Shown here piece after piece: positions 35,040 through 43,945 of a DNA stretch of 64,000 nucleotides (its first letter is position 1; each line of letters begins with the position of its first letter). The translations under genes and the position numbers were made by a program. Below the pieces are notes generated by a model, which saw only the letters and a list, made by a program, of their open reading frames with translations, was not told where the DNA came from and did no database searches. Where the stretch lies: NCBI RefSeq assembly GCF_030731085.1, contig NZ_JASNFN010000004.1:62001-126000 (forward strand), written 5' to 3'. Source of the DNA: Blastococcus carthaginiensis. GTDB taxonomy: Bacteria; Actinomycetota; Actinomycetes; Mycobacteriales; Geodermatophilaceae.

Positions 35040-36077
35040 TCAGGCGCGGCGGTCCGGGTACACCCAGCCGATCGCGGGCGCGACGTGCTCGACGATCGTC
35101 CGCAGCAGCCGGGCGTTGTACTCGACGCCCAACATGTTGGGCACCGTGAGCAGCAGGCTGTCGGCCTCGCGGACGGCGGCGTCCTTGGCCAACGCCTCGG
35201 CGAGCGCGTCGGGCTCACCGGTGTAGCTCTTCCCGAACCGCGCCCGCACCCCCTCGAGGATGCCGACCTGATCCTCGCCGTCCCGGCCGCCGCCGAAGTA
35301 CTGCCGGTCCTGGTCCGTGGTGATCGGCAGCACGCTGCGGCTCACCGACACCCGCGGCTCGCGCTCCCAGCCGGCGTCGGCCCAGGCGGCGCGGTAGCGG
35401 GCGATCTGCTCGGCCTGCAGCTCGTCGAAGGGCACGCCGGTGTCCTCGACCAGCAGCGTGGAGCTCATCAGGTTCAGCCCCTGCCGCGCGGTCCACTCCG
35501 CCGTCGCCCGGGTGCCCGATCCCCACCAGATGCGGTCGGCCAGCCCCGGCGACTGCGGCTGGACCGCCAGCTTGCCGGTCGCGCCCCCGGTCATCCGCGG
35601 GTCGGCGTCGACCACCGGCTGCCCGGAGATCGCGGCCAGGAACAGCGCGGTCTTCTGCCGCGCCAGGTCGGCGTCCGTACTGCCTTCGCCGGGCAGGTAG
35701 CCGAACGCCTCGGAGCCGCGCAGCGCCGTCTCCGGCGAGCCCCGGCTCACGCCCAGCTGCAGCCGGCCGTCGGCGAGCAGGTCGGTCGTCGCCGCCTCCT
35801 CGGCCATGTACAGCGGGTTCTCGTAGCGCATGTCGATGACGCCGGTGCCCAGCTCGATCCGCCGCGTGCGGGCCGCCATCGCGGCCAGCAGCGGGAACGG
35901 GGAGGCCAGCTGCCGGGCGAAGTGGTGCACCCGCACGTAGGCGCCGTCCAGCCCCATCTCCTCGGCGGCCTCCGCCAGCTCCACGCTCTGCACGAGGGCG
36001 TCCCGCCCGGTGCGCACCAGCGAGCCGGGGATGGGCTGCCAGTGGCCGAAGGACAGGAACCCGATCCGCTTGTCCAC
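35040..36077 (-). CDS. LLM class flavin-dependent oxidoreductase
   Basis: A 345-residue luciferase-like monooxygenase TIM barrel. FLSFGHWQPIPGSL near residue 8, then VRVHHFARQLASPFPLLAAMAARTRRIELGTGVIDMRYENPLYMAEEAATTDLLADGRLQLGVSRGSPE (about 50-118) is the classic LLM N-terminal half. The cofactor could be FMN or F420; the window does encode FbiC for F420 synthesis. The substrate is unknown. GTG 36077 has AAAGGACC as ribosome-binding site. The gene ends next to the perfect hairpin at 34971-35030. Confidence 0.88.
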   Translation of the reverse strand: MDKRIGFLSFGHWQPIPGSLVRTGRDALVQSVELAEAAEEMGLDGAYVRVHHFARQLASPFPLLAAMAARTRRIELGTGVIDMRYENPLYMAEEAATTDLLADGRLQLGVSRGSPETALRGSEAFGYLPGEGSTDADLARQKTALFLAAISGQPVVDADPRMTGGATGKLAVQPQSPGLADRIWWGSGTRATAEWTARQGLNLMSSTLLVEDTGVPFDELQAEQIARYRAAWADAGWEREPRVSVSRSVLPITTDQDRQYFGGGRDGEDQVGILEGVRARFGKSYTGEPDALAEALAKDAAVREADSLLLTVPNMLGVEYNARLLRTIVEHVAPAIGWVYPDRRA

Positions 36078-36256
36078 GCCTGGTCCTTTCGTCGATGTCT
36101 GCTGCAGGAGCGCGACGAGGGCGGCCCCGATTCCCACGGCGCATGGCAGGTCCCCGGCGCGGGCGCGACCCGTGGGACGCATGTGACCTGCTGCGACGGA
36201 GTGTGACGGGGCGATCACGACTCTCCGTGAACGGGTTCCGTCACTTCTCGCCTGCG

Positions 36257-38209
36257 ATGCGTGACGCTGTCCCGGTGAGCCTCCCCGCACCCGAGATGCC
36301 CCGCTCCCCGGGCACGCCCGGCGGTGGCGCCGGGCAGCGCTTGCGGGCGATCGACACGCTGCTCGCCGACCGGGGCCAGCTGTTCCAGGCCCTGTTCCTC
36401 GACGCGCCGATCGCCAAGGCCCTCGTCGACCTCGACGGTCACGTGCTGGTCGCCAACCCGCGGATGTGCGCCCTCACCGGCCGCACCGCCGAGGGCCTCG
36501 CCGGCCGGCACGTCGACCTGCTGGCCCACCCCGACGACCCGCCGGTGGGCGACCTCGGGCTGCAGCCGGCGCCGGGCGAGCCCCCGCTGGACCCGAACCT
36601 GCTGCTCGACGGCGAGCGCCGGCTGCGCCGCTCGGACGGCACCGAGCTGTGGGTGGTCCAGTCCCACGAGGTGGTGCGGCAGAACAACGGGACGCCGCAG
36701 TTCGTCGTCCTCTCGCTGGTCGACGTCACCGACCGCCGCCGCGCGGAGGAGGACGCCGTCCGCCGCGCGTTCATGGACCCGCTCACCGGGCTGCCCAACC
36801 GCCGCGCCCTCACCGACCGGCTGCGCCACGCCGTCGCGCTCTCCCGCCGCCGCGGCCTGCAGGTCGGCCTGGTGCACCTGAACATCGACCGCTTCCAGGC
36901 GGTCAACGACGCGCTGGGCCACGAGGCCGGCGACCTGCTGCTCAGCCAGTTCGCCGACCGGCTCCGGTGGAGCACCCGGGTCGAGGACACCGCGGTGCGC
37001 CTGGGCGCCGACGAGTTCCTGGTGGTCGCCGAGGACGTCGAGGACCTCGACGGGCTGCGCGCGCTGGCCGACCGCCTGCTGAGCGTGCTCGACGAGCCGT
37101 TCGTGGTGAACGGCCGGGAGATCACCCTCTCCGCCAGCGTGGGCCTCACGCTCGGCGCCGACATGACCCCCGACGACCTGCTGCGCCAGGCGCAGAGCGC
37201 GCTGACCAAGGCCAAGGCCGACGGCCAGCGCGCCCGCATCGAGGTGCACGAGGGGGCGCTGTCGCGCAGCGACGTGGACGCCCTGCAGCTGGAGACCGAG
37301 CTCCGGCACGCGCTCGACAACGACGAGCTGCGGCTCTTCTACCAGCCGATCGTGCACCTGGCCGACGAGACGCTGCTCGGGTACGAGGCGCTCATCCGCT
37401 GGCAGCACCCCACCCGCGGCCTGCTGCCGCCCGGCGTCTTCCTGGACGTCGCCGAGAACAACCGGCTCACCTCGAAGCTCGGCGCCTGGGTGCTGCGGCG
37501 CGCCTGCCTGGACGCCGCCACCTGGGCCGACGACCTGCGGGTGCACGTCAACATCTCCGCCCGCCACCTGGCCGAGGACGGCTTCAGCGAGCTGGTCGCG
37601 GCCGCCCTGGAGGAGTCCGGGCTGCCGCCGCACCGGCTGGAGCTGGAGATCACCGAGTCGACGGCGCTGTTCGCCGCCGAGGCCACGCTGCACTCGGTCG
37701 CCGTCGTCACCGACCAGGGCGTCACGCTCGCGCTGGACGACTTCGGCACCGGCTACTCCGCGATCACCGCGCTGCACCGGCTGCCCATCCACACTGTGAA
37801 GATCGACCGGTCCTTCGTCGCCGACGTCGTCACCCAGCCCTCGACCGCCGCGCTGGTGCACGGCCTCCTGCAGCTCGGCCGCGGCATGGGCCTGCAGGTG
37901 ATCGCCGAGGGCATCGAGGACCTCGACCAGGCCGCCTGGCTGCTCGACCACGGGTGCGCCATGGCGCAGGGCTACGCCTTCGGCCGACCGGCGCCCTTGC
38001 CCAGCCCGGCGGAGGTGCTCATCGGCGAGGTCACCGAGGCCCCCGCCGAGGACGTCGCCGGCGAGCTGCTGCCCGAGCCGCCCGCGCCCGCACCCGAGCT
38101 CCCCCGCCAGCGGCCGCCGTCGACCCCCGCGGGGCACGATGTCACCGACACCGGCCGGCTGTCCGCCCGGACGCTCTTCGACGAGCTCGCCGACCCCGAC
38201 GACGACTGA
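36257..38209 (+). CDS. PAS-GGDEF-EAL cyclic-di-GMP protein
   Basis: A 650-residue cytoplasmic protein without membrane helices. The PAS domain is at about 25-160 (FLDAPIAKALVDLDGHVLVANPRMCALTG). The GGDEF domain, about 170-330, has its active-site loop reading RLGADEF, so the second Gly is Ala and cyclase activity is doubtful. The EAL domain, about 340-590, keeps YEALIRW, NIS, EITEST, DDFGTGYS, KIDRSFV and IAEGIED, so c-di-GMP phosphodiesterase activity is predicted. A Pro-rich tail follows. ATG 36257 is used; GTG 36227 would add ten residues. Confidence 0.92.
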   Translation: MRDAVPVSLPAPEMPRSPGTPGGGAGQRLRAIDTLLADRGQLFQALFLDAPIAKALVDLDGHVLVANPRMCALTGRTAEGLAGRHVDLLAHPDDPPVGDLGLQPAPGEPPLDPNLLLDGERRLRRSDGTELWVVQSHEVVRQNNGTPQFVVLSLVDVTDRRRAEEDAVRRAFMDPLTGLPNRRALTDRLRHAVALSRRRGLQVGLVHLNIDRFQAVNDALGHEAGDLLLSQFADRLRWSTRVEDTAVRLGADEFLVVAEDVEDLDGLRALADRLLSVLDEPFVVNGREITLSASVGLTLGADMTPDDLLRQAQSALTKAKADGQRARIEVHEGALSRSDVDALQLETELRHALDNDELRLFYQPIVHLADETLLGYEALIRWQHPTRGLLPPGVFLDVAENNRLTSKLGAWVLRRACLDAATWADDLRVHVNISARHLAEDGFSELVAAALEESGLPPHRLELEITESTALFAAEATLHSVAVVTDQGVTLALDDFGTGYSAITALHRLPIHTVKIDRSFVADVVTQPSTAALVHGLLQLGRGMGLQVIAEGIEDLDQAAWLLDHGCAMAQGYAFGRPAPLPSPAEVLIGEVTEAPAEDVAGELLPEPPAPAPELPRQRPPSTPAGHDVTDTGRLSARTLFDELADPDDD

Positions 38210-38242
38210 ACGACGGGACCGTTCCAGCGCGTCACCAGCAAG

Positions 38243-39049
38243 TCACCCGCGGGGCAGTGCCAACGGAACGGGGCGCTTGGCCGCCCGGCCGTCGCCGGAG
38301 GAGCGCCCGCGCAGCCGCCGGCCGATCCAGGGCGCCACGAAGCCGCGCACCCAGGCGGCCTCCTCGGCCAACGCCGCCCGCAGCTCGCGGGGCAGCTGCG
38401 GTGGCAGCGGGGTGCGCCAGTCCTCACCGTCGGCGCCCGGCAGCCCGAGCGCCGCGGCGGCGGCCAGCGCCATCCGGCGGTGCCCCTCGCGGGTGAGGTG
38501 GATGCGGTCGGAGTCCCAGAGCCGGAAGTCCTGGAGCCACGCCGCGCCCCACTGGTCCAGGACGGCGGCGCCGTGCCGCGCGGCGATCGACCACAGGTTG
38601 GCGTCGAAGACGGCGATCCGGCCGCGCAGCCGGCGCAGGATCGGCGTGTTCCGGGTGTCGGCGGTCGTGGCCAGCAGCACGTCGGCACCCGCGGCGCGGA
38701 AGCGGACGACGGCGGACTCCAGCTGCGCGGCCAGCTCGTCGGGGTCGGCGCCCGGGCGCATCAGGTCGTTGCCGCCGGCGACCAGGCTGACCAGGTCCGG
38801 CTTCGCGTCGAGGGCCACCGGCACCTGCTCGGCGAGCACCTGGGCCAGCAACCGGCCCCGGATCGCCAGGTTCGCGTACTCGACGTCGGCACCGGACGCG
38901 GCGGCCGCGAGGTGCTCGGCCAGCCGGTCGGCCCAGCCGCGGAACTCGCCGGCGCGCTCGGGATCGGGGTCGCTGAGCCCTTCGGTGAACGAGTCGCCGA
39001 GGGCGATGTAGCGGCGCCAAGGGGAACGCGAGGATCGGTCGAACTGCAC
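38243..39049 (-). CDS. SGNH/GDSL hydrolase
   Basis: A 268-residue esterase-fold protein with the SGNH blocks: YIALGDSFTEGL (Ser, about 19), NLAIRG (Gly block), LVSLVAGGNDLMRPG (Asn block), and DSDRIHLTREGHRRMA (Asp and His, block V). No signal peptide, so probably cytoplasmic. The C-terminal 50 residues are Arg-rich and not part of the catalytic fold. The substrate, a small ester or acyl group, is unknown. GTG 39049 fits the compact start SPWRRYIALGDS. Confidence 0.9.
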   Translation of the reverse strand: MQFDRSSRSPWRRYIALGDSFTEGLSDPDPERAGEFRGWADRLAEHLAAAASGADVEYANLAIRGRLLAQVLAEQVPVALDAKPDLVSLVAGGNDLMRPGADPDELAAQLESAVVRFRAAGADVLLATTADTRNTPILRRLRGRIAVFDANLWSIAARHGAAVLDQWGAAWLQDFRLWDSDRIHLTREGHRRMALAAAAALGLPGADGEDWRTPLPPQLPRELRAALAEEAAWVRGFVAPWIGRRLRGRSSGDGRAAKRPVPLALPRG

Positions 39050-39103
39050 CGGCTCACTCCAGCACGGCCCCCCGCGCCGCCGTCGCGGGGGTGAGCGCCC
39101 GGC

Positions 39104-40612
39104 TCAGCCGCGGTAGGCCTCCAGCAGCCGCAGCCAGATCTCGCTGATCGTCGGGTAGGCCGGGACTGCGTGCCACAGCCGCGCGATCGGCACCTCGCCG
39201 ACGACCGCGATCGTCGCCGCGTGCAGCAGCTCGGCGACCGCGGGGCCGACGAAGGTCACCCCGAGGAGCACCTCGCGCTCGGTGTCCACGACCGCGACCG
39301 CCGTCCCGGTGTAGCCGTCGGCGAAGACGGCGGCGCCCGCGATGCTGCCGATCGGGTACTCCACGACGCGGTGCGGCAGCCCGGCCTCCGCGGCCTCGGC
39401 GGCGGTGCGCCCGACGCTGGCGACCTGCGGCGAGGTGAAGACGACCGAGGGCGTCGCGACGTCGTCGGCGGTGGCCACGAACGGCGACCACGGCGAGGTG
39501 CCGACCTCCTCGCCGCGGGCGCGCGCGACGATGGCCGCGCCGGCCTGGCGGGCCTGGTACTTGCCCATGTGGGTGAGCTGGCGGCGCCCGTTGACGTCGC
39601 CCACCCCGTAGAGCCACGAGAACCCCTCGACCCGCAGCGTCGCGTCGACGGAGAGGTACTCCCCCGGCTCCAGGCCCACGGTCTCCGCGCCGATCTCCCC
39701 GGTGCGCGCGGAGCGGCCGGTCGCGACCAGCACCTCGTCGCCGCGCACCTCGCCGTCCGCCGTCGTCAGCACCACCTCGGTGCCGTCGCGGCGCGCGGCG
39801 GTGACCTCCGTGCCCAGCCGCACGTCCACGCCCGCCTCCCGCAGCGACGCGGCGACGGCGTCCCCGGCCTGCGGCTCGAGCCCCGGCAGCAGCCGGTCCC
39901 CGCGCTGCAGCAGCGTCACCTGCGAACCCAGCGCCTGCCAGGCCGTCGCCATCTCGCAGCCGACGTAGCCGCCGCCGAGGACCAGCAGGCGGGCCGGCGC
40001 CTCCTTGGCGCTGGTGGCCTCGCGCGGCCCCCACGGGTCGACGTCGGCCAGCCCGTCGACCGGCGGGACCGCCGCCTGCGACCCGGTACAGACGGCGACG
40101 GCGTGCCGCGCGGTCAGCCGGGTCGTCGTCCCGTCCTCGGCGGTGACGACGACGGTGCGCTCGCCGTCGAGCCGGCCGGCGCCGCGCAGCAGGTCGATGC
40201 CGGCGCCGCGCACCCACTCGACCTGGCCGAAGTCGTCCCAGTGCGAGGTGAACGAGTCGCGGCGGGCGAGGGTGGCCGCCACGTCCTGCTCCCCGGTGAC
40301 CGCCTGCGCCGCGCCGTCCACGGACCGCGCCTCGGCGAGCACCTCGGTGCCCCGCAGCAGCGTCTTGCTGGGCATGCAGGCCCAGTAGGAGCACTCCCCG
40401 CCCACCAGCTCGGGCTCCACCAGCACCGCCGACAGCCCGCCCCGCACGACGACGTCGGCGACGTTCTCCCCGGTCGAACCGGCTCCCAGGACCACGACGT
40501 CGTACGTGCGCTCGGCTTCGGTCGGGTCCTCCTGCTCGCTCCCGCGGGGCGCTCCGCTCCTCGCTCGTCCCTCGCTGCGATGCTCACGCCCCTGTCCGCT
40601 CACGGGGTCCAT
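39104..40612 (-). CDS. FAD-dependent pyridine nucleotide-disulfide oxidoreductase
   Basis: A 502-residue homodimeric flavoprotein of the lipoamide dehydrogenase/mercuric reductase superfamily. The FAD motif VVVLGAGSTGENVA is near residue 39. The redox-active pair lies in GGECSYWACMPSK (CX4C, about 72-84). LVLGGGYVGCEMATAWQALGS is the NAD(P) motif. VTFVGPAVAELLHAATIAV and HAVPAYPTISE hold the C-terminal His-Glu pair. The disulfide substrate is unknown. ATG 40612 gives an Arg/Gly-rich N-terminus of about 35 residues that may not be translated, although no better start is visible. Divergent from a flavin reductase, 26 bp apart. Confidence 0.9.
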   Translation of the reverse strand: MDPVSGQGREHRSEGRARSGAPRGSEQEDPTEAERTYDVVVLGAGSTGENVADVVVRGGLSAVLVEPELVGGECSYWACMPSKTLLRGTEVLAEARSVDGAAQAVTGEQDVAATLARRDSFTSHWDDFGQVEWVRGAGIDLLRGAGRLDGERTVVVTAEDGTTTRLTARHAVAVCTGSQAAVPPVDGLADVDPWGPREATSAKEAPARLLVLGGGYVGCEMATAWQALGSQVTLLQRGDRLLPGLEPQAGDAVAASLREAGVDVRLGTEVTAARRDGTEVVLTTADGEVRGDEVLVATGRSARTGEIGAETVGLEPGEYLSVDATLRVEGFSWLYGVGDVNGRRQLTHMGKYQARQAGAAIVARARGEEVGTSPWSPFVATADDVATPSVVFTSPQVASVGRTAAEAAEAGLPHRVVEYPIGSIAGAAVFADGYTGTAVAVVDTEREVLLGVTFVGPAVAELLHAATIAVVGEVPIARLWHAVPAYPTISEIWLRLLEAYRG

Positions 40613-40638
40613 CCTGGGGGTGTGGTCGACTGGCCGCC

Positions 40639-41151
40639 ATGCCGGTCGACCCCGCCGCGTTCGCCACCGCCCTGGCCCAGCACGCCGCCGGCGTCTGCCT
40701 GCTCACCGTCCGGGACGACATCGACGACGTGGGGACGACGGTCAGCTCGGTCATGAGCGTCTCCGCCTCGCCCCCGCTGGTCGCCGTCGGGCTGGCCGCG
40801 GAGGGCTACCCGGCCGAGGTCCTGGAGGAGGTCGGGACCGGCGCGCTGACCGTCCTCGCCGCCGAGCACGCGATCGTCGCCTCGCGGTTCGCCTCCGCGG
40901 GCCGGCCCAGCGCCCGCCACCTGCTGGAGCAGGTGCCGTGGACGCGTGCCCCGGGCAGCGGCGCGATCGTGCTCTCCGCCGGGCTCGCCGCGCTCGACTG
41001 CCGGCTGGAGCGGCTGGTCGAGGCCGGCGACCACGTGCTCGCGCTGCTGGCGGTGGAGGACGTGCCGGTGCTGAACCCCGGCGCCCGGCCGCTGCTGCGG
41101 CTGCGCGGCCGGTTCGTCGACGAGGCGGGCGGGGCGGCCGGCCGCGGCTGA
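40639..41151 (+). CDS. flavin reductase family protein
   Basis: A 170-residue FMN-binding split-barrel protein. It opens FATALAQHAAGVCLLTVRDDIDDVGTTVSSVMSVSASPPLVAVGLA, with the TTVSS and SVSASPP segments that hold FMN in HpaC-type reductases. GAIVLSAGLAALDCRLERLVEAGDHVLALLAVEDV follows. These enzymes reduce flavin with NAD(P)H for a partner monooxygenase or act directly. A LLM monooxygenase is encoded 3.5 kb away, but a link is speculative. ATG 40639 is the only good start. Confidence 0.88.
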   Translation: MPVDPAAFATALAQHAAGVCLLTVRDDIDDVGTTVSSVMSVSASPPLVAVGLAAEGYPAEVLEEVGTGALTVLAAEHAIVASRFASAGRPSARHLLEQVPWTRAPGSGAIVLSAGLAALDCRLERLVEAGDHVLALLAVEDVPVLNPGARPLLRLRGRFVDEAGGAAGRG

Positions 41152-41171
41152 GCAGCCCGCCGCGGGCCGCG

Positions 41172-41202
41172 TGTCACATCCGCGGGCCCGGCGGTGCTAC
41201 AC
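41172..41202 (+). promoter_or_regulatory. ECF-type promoter upstream of the sigma factor gene
   Basis: TGTCACAT (41172-41179) as -35 and GCTACAC (41196-41202) as -10 are about 17 bp apart. The -10 ends 4 nt before the ATG at 41207, so transcription would start at or near the start codon. This layout suggests the sigma factor drives its own gene. Confidence 0.5.
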
Positions 41203-41206
41203 CGGC

Positions 41207-41815
41207 ATGGACCTCGTACGGCACGGACGGCCGGCACCGGCGGCCGTCCTGACATTCCCCGGTGCGGTGCGCCGGGTCGGAGGGACGGGCGGCGTGCCGG
41301 CAGCAGCGACCCGCGGTGCGGTGCGGCCCGACCTCGAGGAGGTCTTCCGCCGGGAGTACCAGCGGGTCGTCGGCGTGGCCGCCCGGGTGCTGGGCTCCCG
41401 CGACCAGGCCGAGGACGTCGCCCAGGAGGTCTTCCTGTCCTTCGGCCGCTCGGCGGTGCCCGCCGCCGAGGCCGGCGGCTGGCTGTCGGTCGCCGCGGCG
41501 CACACCGCGCTCAACCTGATCCGCTCCGGTCGCCGCCGCACCTCCCGGGAGGAGACGGTGGCCGCCACGGCCGAGGCCGTCACCCCCGACGTGGCCGACA
41601 CCGTGCTGACCCTCGAGGACCGCAGCCGCGTCCGGGCGGCCCTCGCCCGGCTGCCCCGCAAGCAGGCGACCGCGCTGGTGCTGCGCCACAGCGGGCTGAG
41701 CTACGCCGAGGTCGCCACCGCGCTCGATCTGTCACCCGGCAGCGTCGGCACCACCGTCCGCCGCGCCGAATCCGCACTTCGCGAGGAGCTGAACCGTCAT
41801 GCCTCACCCGAATGA
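41207..41815 (+). CDS. ECF RNA polymerase sigma factor
   Basis: A 202-residue sigma-70 family protein of the ECF group. Region 2 (about 45-110) contains RREYQRVVGVAARVLGSRDQAEDVAQEVFL. Region 4 (about 140-195) has LEDRSRVRAALARLPRKQATALVLRHSGLSYAEVATALDLSPGSVGTTVRRAE, a clear helix-turn-helix. There is no extra C-terminal domain. ATG 41207 agrees with the upstream promoter; GTG 41294 with a GGAGGGA ribosome-binding site is a serious alternative that would remove 29 residues of Arg/Ala-rich sequence. The 3' end overlaps the anti-sigma-like gene by 17 bp. Confidence 0.92.
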   Translation: MDLVRHGRPAPAAVLTFPGAVRRVGGTGGVPAAATRGAVRPDLEEVFRREYQRVVGVAARVLGSRDQAEDVAQEVFLSFGRSAVPAAEAGGWLSVAAAHTALNLIRSGRRRTSREETVAATAEAVTPDVADTVLTLEDRSRVRAALARLPRKQATALVLRHSGLSYAEVATALDLSPGSVGTTVRRAESALREELNRHASPE

Positions 41816-42881
41816 GGGCGTCCTGCGCCGGCTGGTCGACGAGCCGGCCGGGGTCTCCGACGCCGACCGCACCCACGTCTCCGGCTGCCCGGTCTGCCTG
41901 CGCGCGCTCGACGACGCCCGGGCCGACGCTCAGCTCGTGGGGGCGGCGCTCGGCGGGCCGGGCGCCGTGGACACCGACGCCGCCTGGGCCCGGTTCTCCG
42001 CCGCCGGGTCCTCGACCGTTCCCGCATCCCGCCCGGCGCGCGCCGCGACGCGGAGGCGCTGGGGCGCCGCCGCCCGCCGGCCCGCGGTGGCCGCGCTCGG
42101 CGCGGTCGCGCTGCTGACCGGCGCCGGGGTCGCGGCCGCCAACGACTGGCTGCCGATCTTCCAGACCGAGCGGGTCGACCCGGTCGAGGTCACCGCCACC
42201 GACCTGGTGCAGGTGCCCGACCTCTCCGCCTACGGCGACCTGCAGATCACCCAGCAGCCCGACCCGGAGCAGGTGCCCGACGCCGCCACCGCGCGGGAGC
42301 GCACCGGGCTGGACGTCCCGGAGGTCGCCGAGCTGCCCGAGGGCGTGACCGGCGATCCGGCCTACCAGGTCGCCGGCGTGGTGGGCGCCACCTTCACCTT
42401 CTCCGCCGACAAGGCCGCGCAGGCCGCCGCGGCCGAGGGCGAGGTCCTGCTGCCCCCGCCCCCCGGGATCGACGGGAGCACCCTCCGGTTCCAGGCCGGG
42501 CCCGGGGTGGCCGCGATGTGGTCGCAGCCCACCGGCGTGCCGACCCTCGTCGTCGCCCGGGTGGGGGCGCCCCAGGTCTTCTCCTCGGGCGTGCCCTTCG
42601 AGACGGTCCGCGACTACCTGCTCTCGCTGCCCGGGCTCCCCGACGGGCTCGCCGACCAGCTGCGCGACCTCTCCACCGACGCCGCGACCCTGCCGCTGCC
42701 GGTGCCCGCGGAGATGGTCACCAGCTCCACGGCCGACGTCGACGGCTCGGAGGCGACCGTGCTCACCTCCCGCAACGGGCTCTTCGCCGGCGTGGTGTGG
42801 GTGGAGGACGGCGTGATGACCGGGGTCGCCGGGTCGCTCAGCGCCGACGAGCTGCTGTCGGTCGCCCGTGGGCTCGGCTGA
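41799..42881 (+). CDS. anti-sigma factor-like membrane protein
   Basis: A 360-residue single-pass protein. The cytoplasmic N-terminus contains THVSGCPVC (about 26-34), an HxxxCxxC zinc anti-sigma motif. A membrane helix lies at about 94-113 (VAALGAVALLTGAGVAAA). The extracytoplasmic part (about 115-360) holds SADKAAQAAAAEGEVLLPPPPGIDGSTLRF and PTLVVARVGAPQVFSSGVPFETVRDYLLSLPGLP, and has no recognised enzymatic motif. Overlap with the sigma gene strongly suggests it sequesters that sigma factor and responds to an envelope signal. The large outer domain resembles proteins annotated as MucB/RseB-like or DUF4367. Confidence 0.82.
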   Translation: MPHPNEGVLRRLVDEPAGVSDADRTHVSGCPVCLRALDDARADAQLVGAALGGPGAVDTDAAWARFSAAGSSTVPASRPARAATRRRWGAAARRPAVAALGAVALLTGAGVAAANDWLPIFQTERVDPVEVTATDLVQVPDLSAYGDLQITQQPDPEQVPDAATARERTGLDVPEVAELPEGVTGDPAYQVAGVVGATFTFSADKAAQAAAAEGEVLLPPPPGIDGSTLRFQAGPGVAAMWSQPTGVPTLVVARVGAPQVFSSGVPFETVRDYLLSLPGLPDGLADQLRDLSTDAATLPLPVPAEMVTSSTADVDGSEATVLTSRNGLFAGVVWVEDGVMTGVAGSLSADELLSVARGLG

Positions 42882-42887
42882 CGCCGC

Positions 42888-42893
42888 TACGGT
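42888..42893 (+). promoter_or_regulatory. leaderless -10 element of the ABC transporter ATPase gene
   Basis: TACGGT with 7 nt to the ATG at 42901, lying just after the anti-sigma stop. It may give the ABC transporter its own promoter. Confidence 0.55.
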
Positions 42894-42900
42894 CCGGGGC

Positions 42901-43872
42901 ATGGCAACCGGCACGACGGCGGTGGGGACGGCGGGCGGTGCGCTCGACGGCCTGCCGCCGTCCCCGGCGGTCTGGTGCTCCGGGCTGCGCAAGCGGTACG
43001 GACGCCGGACCGCCGTCGACGACGTCTCCTTCACCGTCGGCCGCGGCGAGGTCGTCGGCCTGCTCGGGCCCAACGGCGCCGGGAAGACCAGCGTCATCAA
43101 GATGCTGCTCGGCCTCGTGCGGCCCGACGCCGGCGAGGTGCTGCTGCTCGGCCGCCCGTCGTCGGACCCCCGCTCGCGCAGCGCCGTCGGGTACCTCCCC
43201 GAGCTGTTCCGCTACCAGCCGTGGCTGACTGCGGCCGAGGTGCTGGACCTGCACGTGAAGCTTTCCCGGGTCGACGTCCCCGCCGAGGAGCGCCGGGAGT
43301 GCCTGGCGCTGGTGGGCCTGGCGGAGCGGACCGGCGACCGGGTCGGCGGCTTCTCCAAGGGGATGCAGCAGCGGCTCGGGCTCGCCGTCGCCCTGGTCGC
43401 CCGGCCCGAACTCGTTGTCCTCGACGAGCCGACCAGCGCGCTGGACCCGCTGGGCCGGGTGGACGTCCGCGACATCGTGCTCTCGCTGCGGGCCCGCGGC
43501 GTCGCCGTGCTGCTGAACTCGCACCTGATCGGCGAGGTCGAGCGGGTGTGCGACCGGGTGGTCATCCTCGACCGGGGCCGGGTGGCGGCCTCGGGCACCC
43601 TCGCCGAGCTGCTCGGCCAGCACGAGGTGCGGCTGCGGCTGGGCGACGTGGCCCCGCGGGTCGAGGAGCGGCTGCGCGTGACCGGCACGCTGACCCGCAG
43701 CGGCGACTGGTTCACCGTCGCCCTGGCCGCCGAGGACGACGGCGTCACCGTGCCCGACCTGGTGCGCGACCTGGTCGGCCTCGGGGTCCGCGTGCACGCC
43801 GTCGAACCGGTGCGGATCAGCCTGGAGGAACGGCTGCTCGCCGTGCTGCGCCACGACGAGCCGGCACCGTGA
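42901..43872 (+). CDS. ABC transporter ATP-binding protein
   Basis: A 323-residue ATPase of the ABC-2/NosF-like class. Walker A is GPNGAGKTS (about 56-64). The Q-loop region is in VGYLPELFRYQPWLTAAEVL, the signature is GGFSKGMQQRLGLAVAL, Walker B is LVVLDEPTSALDPLG and the switch His is in LLNSHLIGEVERVC. A C-terminal extension of about 80 residues is typical of this class. It pairs with the permease 73 bp downstream. ATG 42901 follows the leaderless TACGGT-N7 element; the frame open from 42868 is not needed. The cargo is unknown. Confidence 0.92.
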   Translation: MATGTTAVGTAGGALDGLPPSPAVWCSGLRKRYGRRTAVDDVSFTVGRGEVVGLLGPNGAGKTSVIKMLLGLVRPDAGEVLLLGRPSSDPRSRSAVGYLPELFRYQPWLTAAEVLDLHVKLSRVDVPAEERRECLALVGLAERTGDRVGGFSKGMQQRLGLAVALVARPELVVLDEPTSALDPLGRVDVRDIVLSLRARGVAVLLNSHLIGEVERVCDRVVILDRGRVAASGTLAELLGQHEVRLRLGDVAPRVEERLRVTGTLTRSGDWFTVALAAEDDGVTVPDLVRDLVGLGVRVHAVEPVRISLEERLLAVLRHDEPAP

Positions 43873-43945
43873 CCGAGCTCGCGAGGTCGCGCACGGGCGC
43901 AGCATCGCCGGTCACGTGGACGACCAGCGCCGGCGAGGAGAACAC

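Noticed and set aside
40500..40612. Arg/Gly-rich first 35 codons of the disulfide oxidoreductase as a targeting signal
   Set aside because: The DNA there is a GAGCGAGGAGCGG-type low-complexity stretch; the residues have no signal-peptide or Tat pattern and may be untranslated.
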